DNA of 11,327 nt from Planctomycetota bacterium (lineage in GTDB: Bacteria > Planctomycetota > PUPC01 > JACPCR01), in contig JASLXP010000604.1 in NCBI GenBank assembly GCA_030740295.1, forward strand, positions 1 through 11,327, given 5' to 3'. Positions 1 through 9,000 of this stretch are shown here, piece by piece. Position 1 is the stretch's first letter. Each line of letters begins with the position of its first letter. The position numbers were made by a program, and so were the translations under genes. The notes under the pieces were generated by a model, which did no database searches, was not told the origin of the DNA, and saw nothing but the letters and a program-made list of their open reading frames with translations.

Positions 1-2440
1 CGGAATAGTTTCTGTGGCCGTCCCATTTGAGTCGTCTGTCCGAATCTTCGATCCAGGTGAAAGTAGGGCCGGTCTTTTCGTGGTCGATGTGGTTATGTAC
101 GCGCAAACTGAGTGCGAGCTGTTTCAACTCCATGGCCAGAGAGGTATTCACGATCCGCATGTGAACCTGGACTTTGCCTTCGTTGGGAAAAACGGTCATC
201 TCCTTTTCGATACCGAGGCTCACCATGGCACCCACCGTATCCAGCGAAACGGTCTGCTTGAAGGACAACTCGACGCGGTCCTGGCGCACCTTGCGGCTCT
301 CGAGAGTCATGGCCGAATCCATGGAGGCATTGCTGCGTTCCGTCTGCGGCAGCCAGATCATGTCCCGCAGGAGACCTTGTCCGGCGGTCTGCAGCCGCTT
401 GCCGGCCGCCTGCCACTTGAGGATCGTGCCCTGCTGGCTGATCCACAGCTTCTGTCTCGGTGACTGGACGACGTATTCAAGCTGGTTGTTGGAATCGAAA
501 TCATCGAAGCCCAACTGCACCTTGTCGGCCGCAGGGGCTTGCGCGTCGAAGCGACTCTTCCGAGTGTAGCTCATCGCCTCTTTTCGGAGCTCTGACAACT
601 CGACGCTTCGATAATCCGCAATCACTTTGGGGGAGACATTCTCTGCGGGGGCGATCCTGAAGCCGCGGTAATCGTATGCCGGTACTTTGAGGTAGATGCC
701 CTCGGAAAGATCGGCCGAGGAAAGAGTGCCCTTACCATCAAGTTGATGTACTTCCCGGTTCTCATCGTCGAGCACTCTCCACCGGCCCCTGCCTGTAGAC
801 ATTTTCAGTTTGAAGATGCACGGTTCGCTACCGTTCCAGTTTCCCACCACAGCCAGGTATTCTCTTTTTACGGGATTGAAAAAAGACCGGTGGATCGACT
901 CTCGATCCCAGTCCGGATAGATGTTGCGAAGGGTGGGTCCGTCGCCGAGCTTCACTTCGAGATCTTCTTTCGGCAATGGCAGAACGATCAGCTCAGGAGG
1001 CTGGGCTTTCCCTCTGAAGAGAGCCTGCTGATTGCGGCCGATGAACCCCATCACTCGGTTGAAGAGGACAAAGTTCTCACCGTCCATCGCAGGGCCGGGA
1101 TAGATGGATGTTCCTTTGCCGCCCACCAGCACCGACCCCAGAATCTGAAGCATGATCGTCTGCGCAGAAATGAACACATTGTGCTTGCTGCCCGCGGCGA
1201 CATTCTGGCATCCAGTGAAGGTCGCGTTTGGCGCGTGCTTCATCCATTGCTTCAGGTTGAACAGGGCCCTGATCCCGGTGAAGTTCATTGGGTCGCAATA
1301 TGTCACCGATGAACCGACGTTCCGGTAATCGATCTGGCCGGGCGGATCGAAAACATTGGCTCTGCCCTCGGTAAGGATCGTCCGGATATCCGGCCGAAAC
1401 GAGCGGCAGAAATCCGCCCAGTGCTTGACCGCCTGTGCGCACTGCTGCTGCCGAAACTCGATCCATCGAGGAAGGTACTTTTCGCGGATGAGGTCTTCTG
1501 TGAGCAGAGCGGGCTTGTCCAGATTCAGCTTCTTTGCGAACTCGGATGCGGTCCATTCATCGAGCTCGATGTGGGCCGGGCTCGGCTCGAAATCCCACAG
1601 GACCGCGTCCCCATGCGGCAGAGCTTTTCTCATGACTCCACCATCCGACTTCTCGAACCATTTGGGACCGAGCGTGAGGCACTCTCTCAGTTCCCGGTGG
1701 ACCTTGCTGTAACTTCCCCCGCGCTGGGCGATGACGAAGAATCCTCGCTTTTGCATCTCACGCATGTATTCCGGATTCGACATGATCTGAACGGTGTTGA
1801 CGCCCGCCTTGCGCAGGTAATCGGCGAGCTCATCGTAGTGCGGATGACGAGCGTGCGGCCCGTAGTGAAGCCAGAGCTTAAAGTTTTTCGGATCGACGGG
1901 AGGCGGGGTTTTCAGCGCGCCGTACACACGCAGTCGTGCGTCGCTGTGATGCACTTGCTTGCCCCGGTAAAAGAGAGCGATTCGTATCGGTTGGGGCGCC
2001 TCGGGCACGCGTGCATCGTCCAGACGGAACCAGAGCGTCTGATCGATTCCCCACGGCCCCCGAAGGCAGCGAGCGAAAACGGTTTTCGGATCGAGGTCGC
2101 GTCGAACTTCTATATAGGGCCGTCCATTGAATTCAGTTTTCCGAACGTCATCGGCCTTGCCTCCTGCTTCGAGCATACGAACAAACGGAGGCAGCAAGAC
2201 GCTGAACGAAAATCCCTCGGCTTCGTATTTCTTAGCGGAGTTGTCGATGGCTGCAAAATAAAGGGAAAGAAAGTTCTCCTGTCCCTTGATGGCCGAAACG
2301 AACCCATTCTTATTCAGATTGGCGTGAGTAAAGTAAGCCCGGGGAGGATCGAACCGTTTGTTTGAGACATTTTCGCCAAATGCCGTTGACAGGCTGAGCA
2401 GGACGAGAAGCGAGAGGAATTTCCAGATGTGATTTTTCAT
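1..2440 (-). CDS. Secreted TIM-barrel protein, putative glycoside hydrolase-like (3' end missing)
   Basis: An open frame runs from ATG at 2440 to the left edge without a stop; 813 residues are visible and the C-terminus is missing. Residues 1-22 form a Sec signal peptide (basic start, Leu-rich core, small residues before the ENVSN mature start), so the product is exported. A beta-rich N-terminal region (about 30-180) precedes an alternating strand/helix region (about 186-470) that reads like a TIM barrel: KAGVNTVQI, then VLWDFEP (280-286), TILTEGR (354-360) and SVTYCDP (378-384) at apparent strand ends. By analogy with barrel glycosidases, D283, E285, E359 and D383 are candidate catalytic residues. 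Residues about 600-813 are beta-rich (KEMTVFPNEGKVQVHMRIVNTS) and resemble the supersandwich domains that accompany such hydrolases. I do not recognise a specific family, and the substrate is unknown. No clear Shine-Dalgarno precedes the start. Transcription diverges from the feo genes. Confidence 0.72.
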   Translation of the reverse strand, partial: MKNHIWKFLSLLVLLSLSTAFGENVSNKRFDPPRAYFTHANLNKNGFVSAIKGQENFLSLYFAAIDNSAKKYEAEGFSFSVLLPPFVRMLEAGGKADDVRKTEFNGRPYIEVRRDLDPKTVFARCLRGPWGIDQTLWFRLDDARVPEAPQPIRIALFYRGKQVHHSDARLRVYGALKTPPPVDPKNFKLWLHYGPHARHPHYDELADYLRKAGVNTVQIMSNPEYMREMQKRGFFVIAQRGGSYSKVHRELRECLTLGPKWFEKSDGGVMRKALPHGDAVLWDFEPSPAHIELDEWTASEFAKKLNLDKPALLTEDLIREKYLPRWIEFRQQQCAQAVKHWADFCRSFRPDIRTILTEGRANVFDPPGQIDYRNVGSSVTYCDPMNFTGIRALFNLKQWMKHAPNATFTGCQNVAAGSKHNVFISAQTIMLQILGSVLVGGKGTSIYPGPAMDGENFVLFNRVMGFIGRNQQALFRGKAQPPELIVLPLPKEDLEVKLGDGPTLRNIYPDWDRESIHRSFFNPVKREYLAVVGNWNGSEPCIFKLKMSTGRGRWRVLDDENREVHQLDGKGTLSSADLSEGIYLKVPAYDYRGFRIAPAENVSPKVIADYRSVELSELRKEAMSYTRKSRFDAQAPAADKVQLGFDDFDSNNQLEYVVQSPRQKLWISQQGTILKWQAAGKRLQTAGQGLLRDMIWLPQTERSNASMDSAMTLESRKVRQDRVELSFKQTVSLDTVGAMVSLGIEKEMTVFPNEGKVQVHMRIVNTSLAMELKQLALSLRVHNHIDHEKTGPTFTWIEDSDRRLKWDGHRNYS

Positions 2441-2537
2441 AGTTTCGTATGCATGTTGCCTCGTCGAAATCTGACGCGGTCCAAGCTGCCCGAAAAGAGA
2501 GAGCCTGAATCGCCGGAGTCTGAACCGTACTTTGAGT

Positions 2538-2568
2538 GATTAATCTTTGTCTGACAAGCCATATGGCT
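2538..2568. promoter_or_regulatory. Cluster of three adjacent palindromes, candidate operator
   Basis: Three perfect dyads lie nearly end to end: GATTAATC (2538-2545), TTGTCTGACAA (2547-2557, centred on one T) and AGCCATATGGCT (2557-2568). They are flanked by TTGAG (2532-2536) and CTCAA (2569-2573), which form an outer inverted repeat. They sit about 200 bases upstream of the regulator-feoB genes and about 100 bases upstream of the divergent hydrolase-like gene, so either promoter could be controlled. Binding by the DtxR-like protein encoded next door is an inference; the sequences do not obviously match a DtxR or Fur consensus. Confidence 0.35.
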
Positions 2569-2666
2569 CTCAATATCTGGCTGGAGATTATTCTGATGCG
2601 CGACCGGGGATATGCCCCTGAGTGCGCTTTCCGAATGTTCTGCGCTGTCCCGATGCCAACAGAAGG

Positions 2667-2678
2667 TATAGAATCTAT
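2667..2678 (+). promoter_or_regulatory. Possible -10 element overlapped by a dyad, upstream of the regulator
   Basis: TATAGAAT at 2667-2674 resembles a -10 hexamer and overlaps the perfect dyad ATAGA-A-TCTAT (2668-2678), about 85 bases before the regulator start. A repressor bound to the dyad would cover the -10. No good -35 is visible at the usual spacing, so promoter activity is uncertain. Confidence 0.3.
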
Positions 2679-2763
2679 CGATCAGGTTTCAGACGCATTC
2701 TCACTTGAGACGCATCCGCATCGGTCATCCCGTAACCAGTCCTTCTTTGCACTCATAGCTGAT

Positions 2764-3816
2764 ATGGCACCGGCTTCCGCTCTCATCCTGTTCGCCGTAG
2801 CGGTCTTCGCCCTGGTTGTGATTTTCCGCTTTCCAATGGGACTCTACTGGCGTCTGGCCCGGATGCTCAACGTCAACGACCGGGTGCTCATCGAGGATGC
2901 GCTCAAGCATCTGCATGACTGCGAATACCGGGGGCAGAGCTCTTCCGTCGAGAGCCTGGGCGGAGCCCTGCAACTGGGTCAGGAGCCCACGGTGCGACTG
3001 TTGAGCACCCTCGAGTCGGCGGGTCTGACCCGTTCCGGCGACAGAGGCCCCGAGCTCACCGATGAAGGCAGGCGAGATGCGCTTCGAGTCATCCGCCACC
3101 ACCGGCTCTATGAACGTTATCTGGCCGACCGTACCGGATACCAGGAATCGGAGTGGCACGACGAGGCCGACCGCTATGAACATACCATGACCCCGCAGGA
3201 GGCGGAATCCATCGCCGCTCAGACCGGCCATCCCCGCTACGACCCACACGGTGACGCGATCCCCACGCCCGACGGCCGCATCGCCGAGAACCGGGGTAAG
3301 TCATTAAGCGCGCTGGAAGTGGGAGAGAGCGCGGTTGTCGTCCACATTGAAGACGAGCCGGAGGCAATCTACGCCCAGATACGCGCACTGAAACTGAGGC
3401 CTGGAATGCTCCTTCGCCTCACTCAAAATACTTCAGAGCGAGTCCTGTTCACCGTTGGAGACCAGGAGCATGTTCTCGCTCCGGTCGTCGCGGCAAACAT
3501 TACCGTGCTGCCGAGGGAAAGACCTTCAGTGGATCGGGAGTCTCTACCGCGCCTGAGCTCGCTGGCACACGGTGATTCGGCCGTGGTGGCTGAGTTTTCG
3601 CCGCGATGCCGCGGGCTGCAGCGACGCCGCCTTTTAGATCTCGGGCTGATTCCCGGAACAAGAGTCACCGCCGAGCTTTCTGCTCCCAGTGGCGACCCGA
3701 TGGCTTACCGCATTCGGGGGGCTCTGATCGCGCTGCGCCGGGATCAGGCATCGCTCATCCACATTCAAGCAACGGAAGAAGACGAGGCCAGCCATGCCGC
3801 GATCGCCAGCAGGTGA
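2764..3816 (+). CDS. Membrane-anchored DtxR/MntR-family metalloregulator fused to FeoA
   Basis: A 350-residue protein predicted to sense divalent metal and repress or tune iron uptake while carrying the FeoA partner of FeoB. Residues 4-28 form one transmembrane helix, leaving the rest cytoplasmic. Residues about 40-125 form a winged helix matching DtxR ([20 protein letters not shown], then the LTDEGR wing and [10 protein letters not shown]). Residues 126-172 are the metal-binding/dimerisation segment, with H113, E117, H132, E134, E139 and H140 in DtxR ligand positions and the typical DPHGDAIP tail. Position 136, Cys in DtxR and Glu in MntR, is Asp. Residues about 180-250 are an SH3-like domain equivalent to the DtxR third domain. 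Residues about 262-335 are a second, canonical FeoA domain ([15 protein letters not shown]). The start at 2764 was chosen because it sits directly before the membrane helix; it has no clear Shine-Dalgarno. The end overlaps feoB by 23 bases, indicating one transcript. Confidence 0.88.
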   Translation: MAPASALILFAVAVFALVVIFRFPMGLYWRLARMLNVNDRVLIEDALKHLHDCEYRGQSSSVESLGGALQLGQEPTVRLLSTLESAGLTRSGDRGPELTDEGRRDALRVIRHHRLYERYLADRTGYQESEWHDEADRYEHTMTPQEAESIAAQTGHPRYDPHGDAIPTPDGRIAENRGKSLSALEVGESAVVVHIEDEPEAIYAQIRALKLRPGMLLRLTQNTSERVLFTVGDQEHVLAPVVAANITVLPRERPSVDRESLPRLSSLAHGDSAVVAEFSPRCRGLQRRRLLDLGLIPGTRVTAELSAPSGDPMAYRIRGALIALRRDQASLIHIQATEEDEASHAAIASR

Positions 3817-5995
3817 CACCGATGCGCCGGATACGTTCGTCAAGTTAGACGTGCCGCGTGTGCGTGCCGATTACGTGGCGGCTCTGACGGGCAACCCCAA
3901 CACCGGCAAGAGCACGGTCTTCAACGCGCTGACCGGCCTGCGCCAACACACCGGCAACTGGCCGGGCAAGACCGTCACGCGAGCCGAGGGCGGCATGACG
4001 CACGAGGAGAAGCGTTACAGGCTGGTCGACCTGCCAGGCACATACTCGCTGCTTGCAGCGAGCAAAGATGAGGAAGTGGCCCGTGATTACATTCTGTTCG
4101 GCCGGCCGGACGTGACGGTCATCGTGGTGGATGCCACTCGCCTCGAGCGCAATCTCAATCTCGTGATTCAGGTCCTGGAGATCACCGACAAGGTGGTGCT
4201 CTGCCTGAACCTGATGGACGAAGCCAGACGCCATGGGATCGCGATTGACAGCGATGCGCTCGCAGACGAACTGGGAATACCGGTCGTCCAGACCTCGGCA
4301 AGATATGGGGAGGGGCTGACCGATTTGACCAACGCGATACACGGCGTGGCAACGGAAAGAACTCCCTGTAAACCGAAACAGAATCGACTCGAATCTACGG
4401 TGAGGCTGCCCGACGCGGTGAACGTATTGAACCGGCGTATCCAGGAGACGTTCCCCAACCTGCCCAACTCGCGATGGGTCGCGATGCGTCTCCTGGATGG
4501 TGATGAAACAGTGATGGCCGCTCTGCGCTCTGGCGAAACCGGATTGCTGAGCGGGGATGAAGAGCAGGACGATTCTCCAGCCGAACGTGCCGAGCAGGTG
4601 ATGGAAACGGTTCGCAGCCTGCATTGGGAAACCGGTCCGGACTTTCACCAGGCATTGACCGAAGCCATCTACGCGGAGGCGGCACGCATCGCGGATGAAG
4701 TGGTGACCCGTGGGGAGCAAGAGCAAGAAACGGATTGGGGCCAGACCCTGGACCACTGGCTCACCAGCCGGTGGCTCGGTTTTCCCATCATGGTACTGAT
4801 GCTGGTAATCGTGTTATGGCTGACAATCACGGGTGCGAACTACCCCTCCGCCGGTCTTGCCTGGCTTCTGCTGGACGTGATTCACCCATTGCTCAAATCC
4901 GCGGCCGCGGCCATGTCGTTGCCCTGGTGGCTGGATGGGTTGCTGATAGACGGCGTTTACCTTGCCACAGCCTGGGTGATCAGCGTCATGCTGCCGCCGA
5001 TGGCAATCTTCTTTCCGATGTTCACGCTGCTCGAAGACTTTGGCTACCTGCCGCGAGTAGCCCTGAACCTGGATCGTATCTTTCGCCGCGTAGGAGCACA
5101 CGGCAAGCAGGCGCTCAGCATGTGCATGGGGCTCGGCTGCAACGCGGCCGGGGTCATTGCCGCACGCATCATTGATAGCCCCAGAGAACGGCTGATAGCC
5201 ATCATCACGAACAACTTTTCTCTCTGTAATGGACGCTGGCCAACGCAGATACTCATTGCCACGATCTTCGTCGGCGCACTGGCTCCGGCATGGATGGCGA
5301 GCCTCGCTTCCGCGCTCGCAGTCGTCGCGATCACGCTGCTTGGCGTCTTCCTGACATTCGTGACTTCGTGGGGATTGTCACGGACCGTCCTGCGCGGCGA
5401 GCCATCGACCTTTCACCTGGAGCTGCCTCCCTACCGGTCACCGAGGTTTCTTCAGGTGCTTTATACTTCTCTCATAGACCGGACGATTTTCGTGCTTTGG
5501 AGAGCGGTGGTGTTCGCCATACCCGCGGGGGCCCTCATCTGGCTGGTCGGTAACATTCACATTGGTGACGATACCATCGCCAAACACCTCATTGACTTCC
5601 TGGACCCCTTCGGTTTCTGGCTCGGATTGAATGGCGTCATACTGGTGGCATACATCATCGCTATCCCCGCCAACGAGATTGTGATCCCCACCGTTCTCAT
5701 GCTGACTGTCCTTCAGGTTGGTCTGTCAGGCACCGGCGCCGGGCCGGGGGTGATGTTCGAGCTGGATTCTGTCCCTGACACCCAGTCCATTCTCAATGCC
5801 GGTGGCTGGACTCTCCTGACTGCCGTCAATCTGATGCTGTTCAGCCTGCTCCACAGCCCCTGCTCGACCACGATTTACACGATCTGGAAAGAGACCCGCA
5901 GCCTCAAATGGACCCTTCTCTCGACCTTCATGCCCGTGGCGCTCGGTATGTGCGTCTGCTTCGTAGTCACTCAGTGCTGGCGAATATTGAGCTGA
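3794..5995 (+). CDS. feoB: Ferrous iron transporter FeoB
   Basis: Inner-membrane Fe(II) permease of 733 residues (E. coli FeoB is 773). The N-terminal G domain has every GTPase box: G1 GNPNTGKST (33-41), the G2 region GNWPGKTV (54-61), G3 DLPG (79-82), G4 NLMD (139-142) and G5 SAR (168-170). A helical linker (about 190-315) follows, then a membrane domain from about 330 with several hydrophobic helices. The two gate motifs are present: GLGCNAAGV (446-454) with DSPRERL after it, and SLCNGRWPT (476-484) with its conserved Cys477. A second gate-like helix includes [10 protein letters not shown] (624-633). The C-terminus carries C720, C722 and C728. The ATG at 3794 lies inside the 3' end of the upstream FeoA-fused regulator and follows GAGG (3784-3787) at six bases, favouring coupled translation. 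No feoC follows; the next gene is convergent. Confidence 0.96.
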   Translation: MPRSPAGDTDAPDTFVKLDVPRVRADYVAALTGNPNTGKSTVFNALTGLRQHTGNWPGKTVTRAEGGMTHEEKRYRLVDLPGTYSLLAASKDEEVARDYILFGRPDVTVIVVDATRLERNLNLVIQVLEITDKVVLCLNLMDEARRHGIAIDSDALADELGIPVVQTSARYGEGLTDLTNAIHGVATERTPCKPKQNRLESTVRLPDAVNVLNRRIQETFPNLPNSRWVAMRLLDGDETVMAALRSGETGLLSGDEEQDDSPAERAEQVMETVRSLHWETGPDFHQALTEAIYAEAARIADEVVTRGEQEQETDWGQTLDHWLTSRWLGFPIMVLMLVIVLWLTITGANYPSAGLAWLLLDVIHPLLKSAAAAMSLPWWLDGLLIDGVYLATAWVISVMLPPMAIFFPMFTLLEDFGYLPRVALNLDRIFRRVGAHGKQALSMCMGLGCNAAGVIAARIIDSPRERLIAIITNNFSLCNGRWPTQILIATIFVGALAPAWMASLASALAVVAITLLGVFLTFVTSWGLSRTVLRGEPSTFHLELPPYRSPRFLQVLYTSLIDRTIFVLWRAVVFAIPAGALIWLVGNIHIGDDTIAKHLIDFLDPFGFWLGLNGVILVAYIIAIPANEIVIPTVLMLTVLQVGLSGTGAGPGVMFELDSVPDTQSILNAGGWTLLTAVNLMLFSLLHSPCSTTIYTIWKETRSLKWTLLSTFMPVALGMCVCFVVTQCWRILS

Positions 5996-6011
5996 GCTTG
6001 ATGCATCACGA

Positions 6012-9000
6012 TTAAGGCGCTTCAACAGTCACCGCAACCACGGCCGGCCCGGAACGATCACCATCGATGAAATCGATGGTTTTGATGACAGCGTCCCGCT
6101 TCGGATAAAGCACGATATAACGTACTTGCCCGCCCCGCTGCATCTTGTAGGCGAATTTGGATTTCTTAACATGCACCACGCGGATGTAGTCGGCGAATTC
6201 TTCGCCATTCCTGAGGGGGTGGTCTTCGGCCTTGCCGTCATCGTAGTTGAGGCGAACGGTCAGCGATACGGACTTGTCTCTGATCGCGGGGTAGTTCCAT
6301 CCTCCGATACCGGACAGCAGGTGAATCGCCTTCGCCTTGCCGTTGCAGGGGATGGTGACTTTCTTCGGCATCTCGCGGCAGACGGCCCCGTTTGGACTGT
6401 GCAGCAGGATGATGTTCGGGACCGTGCCGTTCTTCGGATCGATCAGTATGAATGGGACGCCCTCGAAAACTTTCGGTCTCCAGTCGTTGAAGATGAGCGT
6501 TTCGTACATGCTCGACTTTGCGTGAAACATCCCCCGATCGCTGCTGATGGTGGCGGCTTTGCCGAGCGGAAGCGGTTGGAACTTGCCGCGCTGAGTCAGG
6601 AATTCGAGCAGGTCGCCCATGTCCGCTTCCGGGATCTTGTGCTCGAAGCCTTCAGGCATGACTGACTTTGGCGAAGCGATCAACGTCTCGATATTTTCGC
6701 GCAGGATGACGTGCTTCTTTCCCTCGATATCAATGATCTCGATTGCCGTTTTGGATTCGGATGCAAGCAGGCCCGCGAAGACTTCGTCCTCATCAGTGGC
6801 GACCTGGTACTGCTGGAAGTTCCCTTCAACACTCCGGCTCGGATCGAGGATGTGGATGAGGAGCTCGTGTTTGGGGTGCACATTCATTCCGGTGAGGTCG
6901 GGGGCGATGTCTGCACCCTCGCCGCTGTGCTTGTGGCAGACGGTGCAGTTCTGTTGAAGGACGACTTTGCCCCTGGCCGCATCGCCACTCTTGAATTTTG
7001 GTTGCTTGCCGTTGTCCGGCCCGGCGAGGGCCTCGAGGTAACGGTCTATGACTTTCTGCCTGTCCGCGTTCACTGCAACACCACTCTCTTTGAGAATCTT
7101 GCGCGCACGGCTTGCCAGTTTCCTGTCCGGGTGACGCGAGAGATTCTGTTGTTGAGCCAGAGGCAGAAGTGAAAGGCTCAGTTTTCCCTCTTCGGCTGAT
7201 GCAAGAAGACTGGCGGTCCACTCGGAGCGTTTGAGAAGAATGTTCAGCACTTCCTTTTTCGAATCCGGAGTGAGCCGCGGAAGCATCGCAACGAGTGCAG
7301 CGCCCGCTTCAGGCGCATAGCTTCTGCCGATGGACTGAATGAATCCTCTGGCCAGTTCAGGTGAAGTCTTCGGAGTAACAAGCGCGAGAATCGAAGCCGC
7401 AGCAGCAGCATCTGAATTTCGAAATTCGATGAACTGGCCAGCAGCCGCGATGCGCTCGCTCTCAGGCTTCTTTGCCTCCTGCGCTGTTCTTAAGAAGCCT
7501 TCGGCAATTTTGGCCATCTGTGCGGTGAAGCTCTTGCTGCCCCACTGAACGGCGAGCTTTACAAACTTGCCCCGGGCGGCGGGCGAGAGCTCTTGCACCA
7601 ATCCCACCATTGCCTTATCCACTTCGTCGCTCAGCTCTGCCCGCCTTCCCTTTGGCCAACCACTGGTAAGACCGTTGACAATCGATTCGGCGACCTGCGG
7701 CGTTGCTGATTCAAGAGCCGCAACCACATTGCCCACAGATTTGGGCGCGCTTTCGCCCCTTGCGAAATGTTCAGCAACCCGCGGGACGATCCGGCCGACG
7801 AGTGCCTGCGCAGTACCCGGTAATTTCTCTTTGCAGGCTGCAGCGAGGAAATGCTCTTCGTGCGCAGACGCCGCAGAAGTAAGCGCGTCCGGAATCCACC
7901 GGTCAGAAGCATTCTCGGCAATGCCAAGAGCACCGACAATGGCACGCCCTGCATCGGCGGATGCGGCAAACTCAGACAACGCCAGGCAGGCGGCCATGCG
8001 GACCTGCCCGTCTCTGTCATTAAGGATACCGCTCTCCAGAATCGCCTGGAGGGATTCAGTGGCCCGGGGCAACGTCATGATCGCCGTGCGTCTCACTCCG
8101 CGTGACGAGTGCTTGAGAGCTTTAGCCGCGGCCTGCCGAACACGGGCATTCATCGCATTAAGCCCGCGCAGGGCCCAGAGCGCGTGGATGGCGGCCGCGT
8201 TGATTCCCGCATCATCCACAGACCCGTCTTCAACCAGTTTCACCAGGTCGCCAGCAACATCCTTTTTTCCGCGCTCAACAAGCAAACGCTGAGCGTGCAT
8301 ACGCCAGAGCATGTTCGGGTTCTTGAGCGTGGCGACAAGTTCTTCCGGAGATGCCTTTTCGAGATTCGGTATCTCCTGCAGTTTCGCTCCCTTTGGAAAC
8401 GTGCGGTAAACGCGGCCATGCACTTTGTCTCGCACCGATGTTTCGTACGCGTTGCCTTTGCCGCGTTTGAAGCCAGCCGGCGTCGGGTTGTGCTGGACGA
8501 TGTAGTTGTACCAGTCGATCGTCCAGGCTGCGCCGTCCGGGCCGACCTCGGTCATGATGGGCGCCGACCATTCATCATCACTGGCGAGAAGATTCCAGGA
8601 ATTCGTGGTGTAGAAGTCTGAGCCCCGTTCACGCAGCACAAAAGTGCCGACCAGATGGCCAGTCGGGCCGTTCACGAAGGCAGTTCTGTTCCAATACTGT
8701 TTAGGAAAGACGCGGGCCGTGTAGAGCGCGTGCCCTGCGCCCGCGGTGAAACGGCCGTGTGCGTCGACCTGCCTGACCTTTTCGGTAATCGGATAAAACT
8801 CCTGGCTCGTGGCGATCGTGCCGAGCCGTTCCGCTGACCATCCCCGAACCTTTTCGTAGAAGCGATTCGGGATCGGCATGTAGCAGCTCGCATTGTTGTT
8901 GGCCGTGGAGGCGAAAACGATGTTCTCTTCGCTGAGACCGAGACCCCAGGTGTTGTTATTTGTACTGCGCAGGAATTCGAGCTGTGCCCCGTCGGACTTG

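Larger units (their letters stand above)
2441..2763. other. Divergent intergenic region with dyad cluster
   Basis: This 323-base gap separates the secreted hydrolase-like gene (leftward) from the regulator-feoB genes (rightward). The regulator frame stays open back to about 2536, and the ATG at 2596 even has GGAG at 2583-2586. However, third-position GC in the extension is only about half, clearly lower than in the body of the gene, and the extension would place an unlike, Cys/Met-rich stretch before the membrane anchor. I therefore treat it as non-coding. It holds four short perfect dyads, annotated separately, and no RNA gene that I can see. Confidence 0.55.

Noticed and set aside
1421..2365. 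A 314-codon plus-strand frame
   Set aside because: It lies wholly antisense to the secreted hydrolase-like gene, whose frame is continuous over 813 codons with a signal peptide. The plus-strand translation shows no domain pattern.
2536..2763. N-terminal extension of the regulator from 2536, 2563 or 2596
   Set aside because: Third-position GC is lower than in the gene body, the residues are unlike the family, and the extension would precede the membrane anchor. The ATG at 2596 does have a GGAG, so a small doubt remains.
3845..4756. A 303-codon minus-strand frame
   Set aside because: It is antisense to the FeoB GTPase domain, which has all five G boxes. The minus frame is a GC-driven shadow.
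7567..8292. A 241-codon plus-strand frame rich in Ala and Ser
   Set aside because: It is antisense to the HEAT-like region of the fusion protein. The low-complexity composition mirrors the alanine-rich helices on the other strand.
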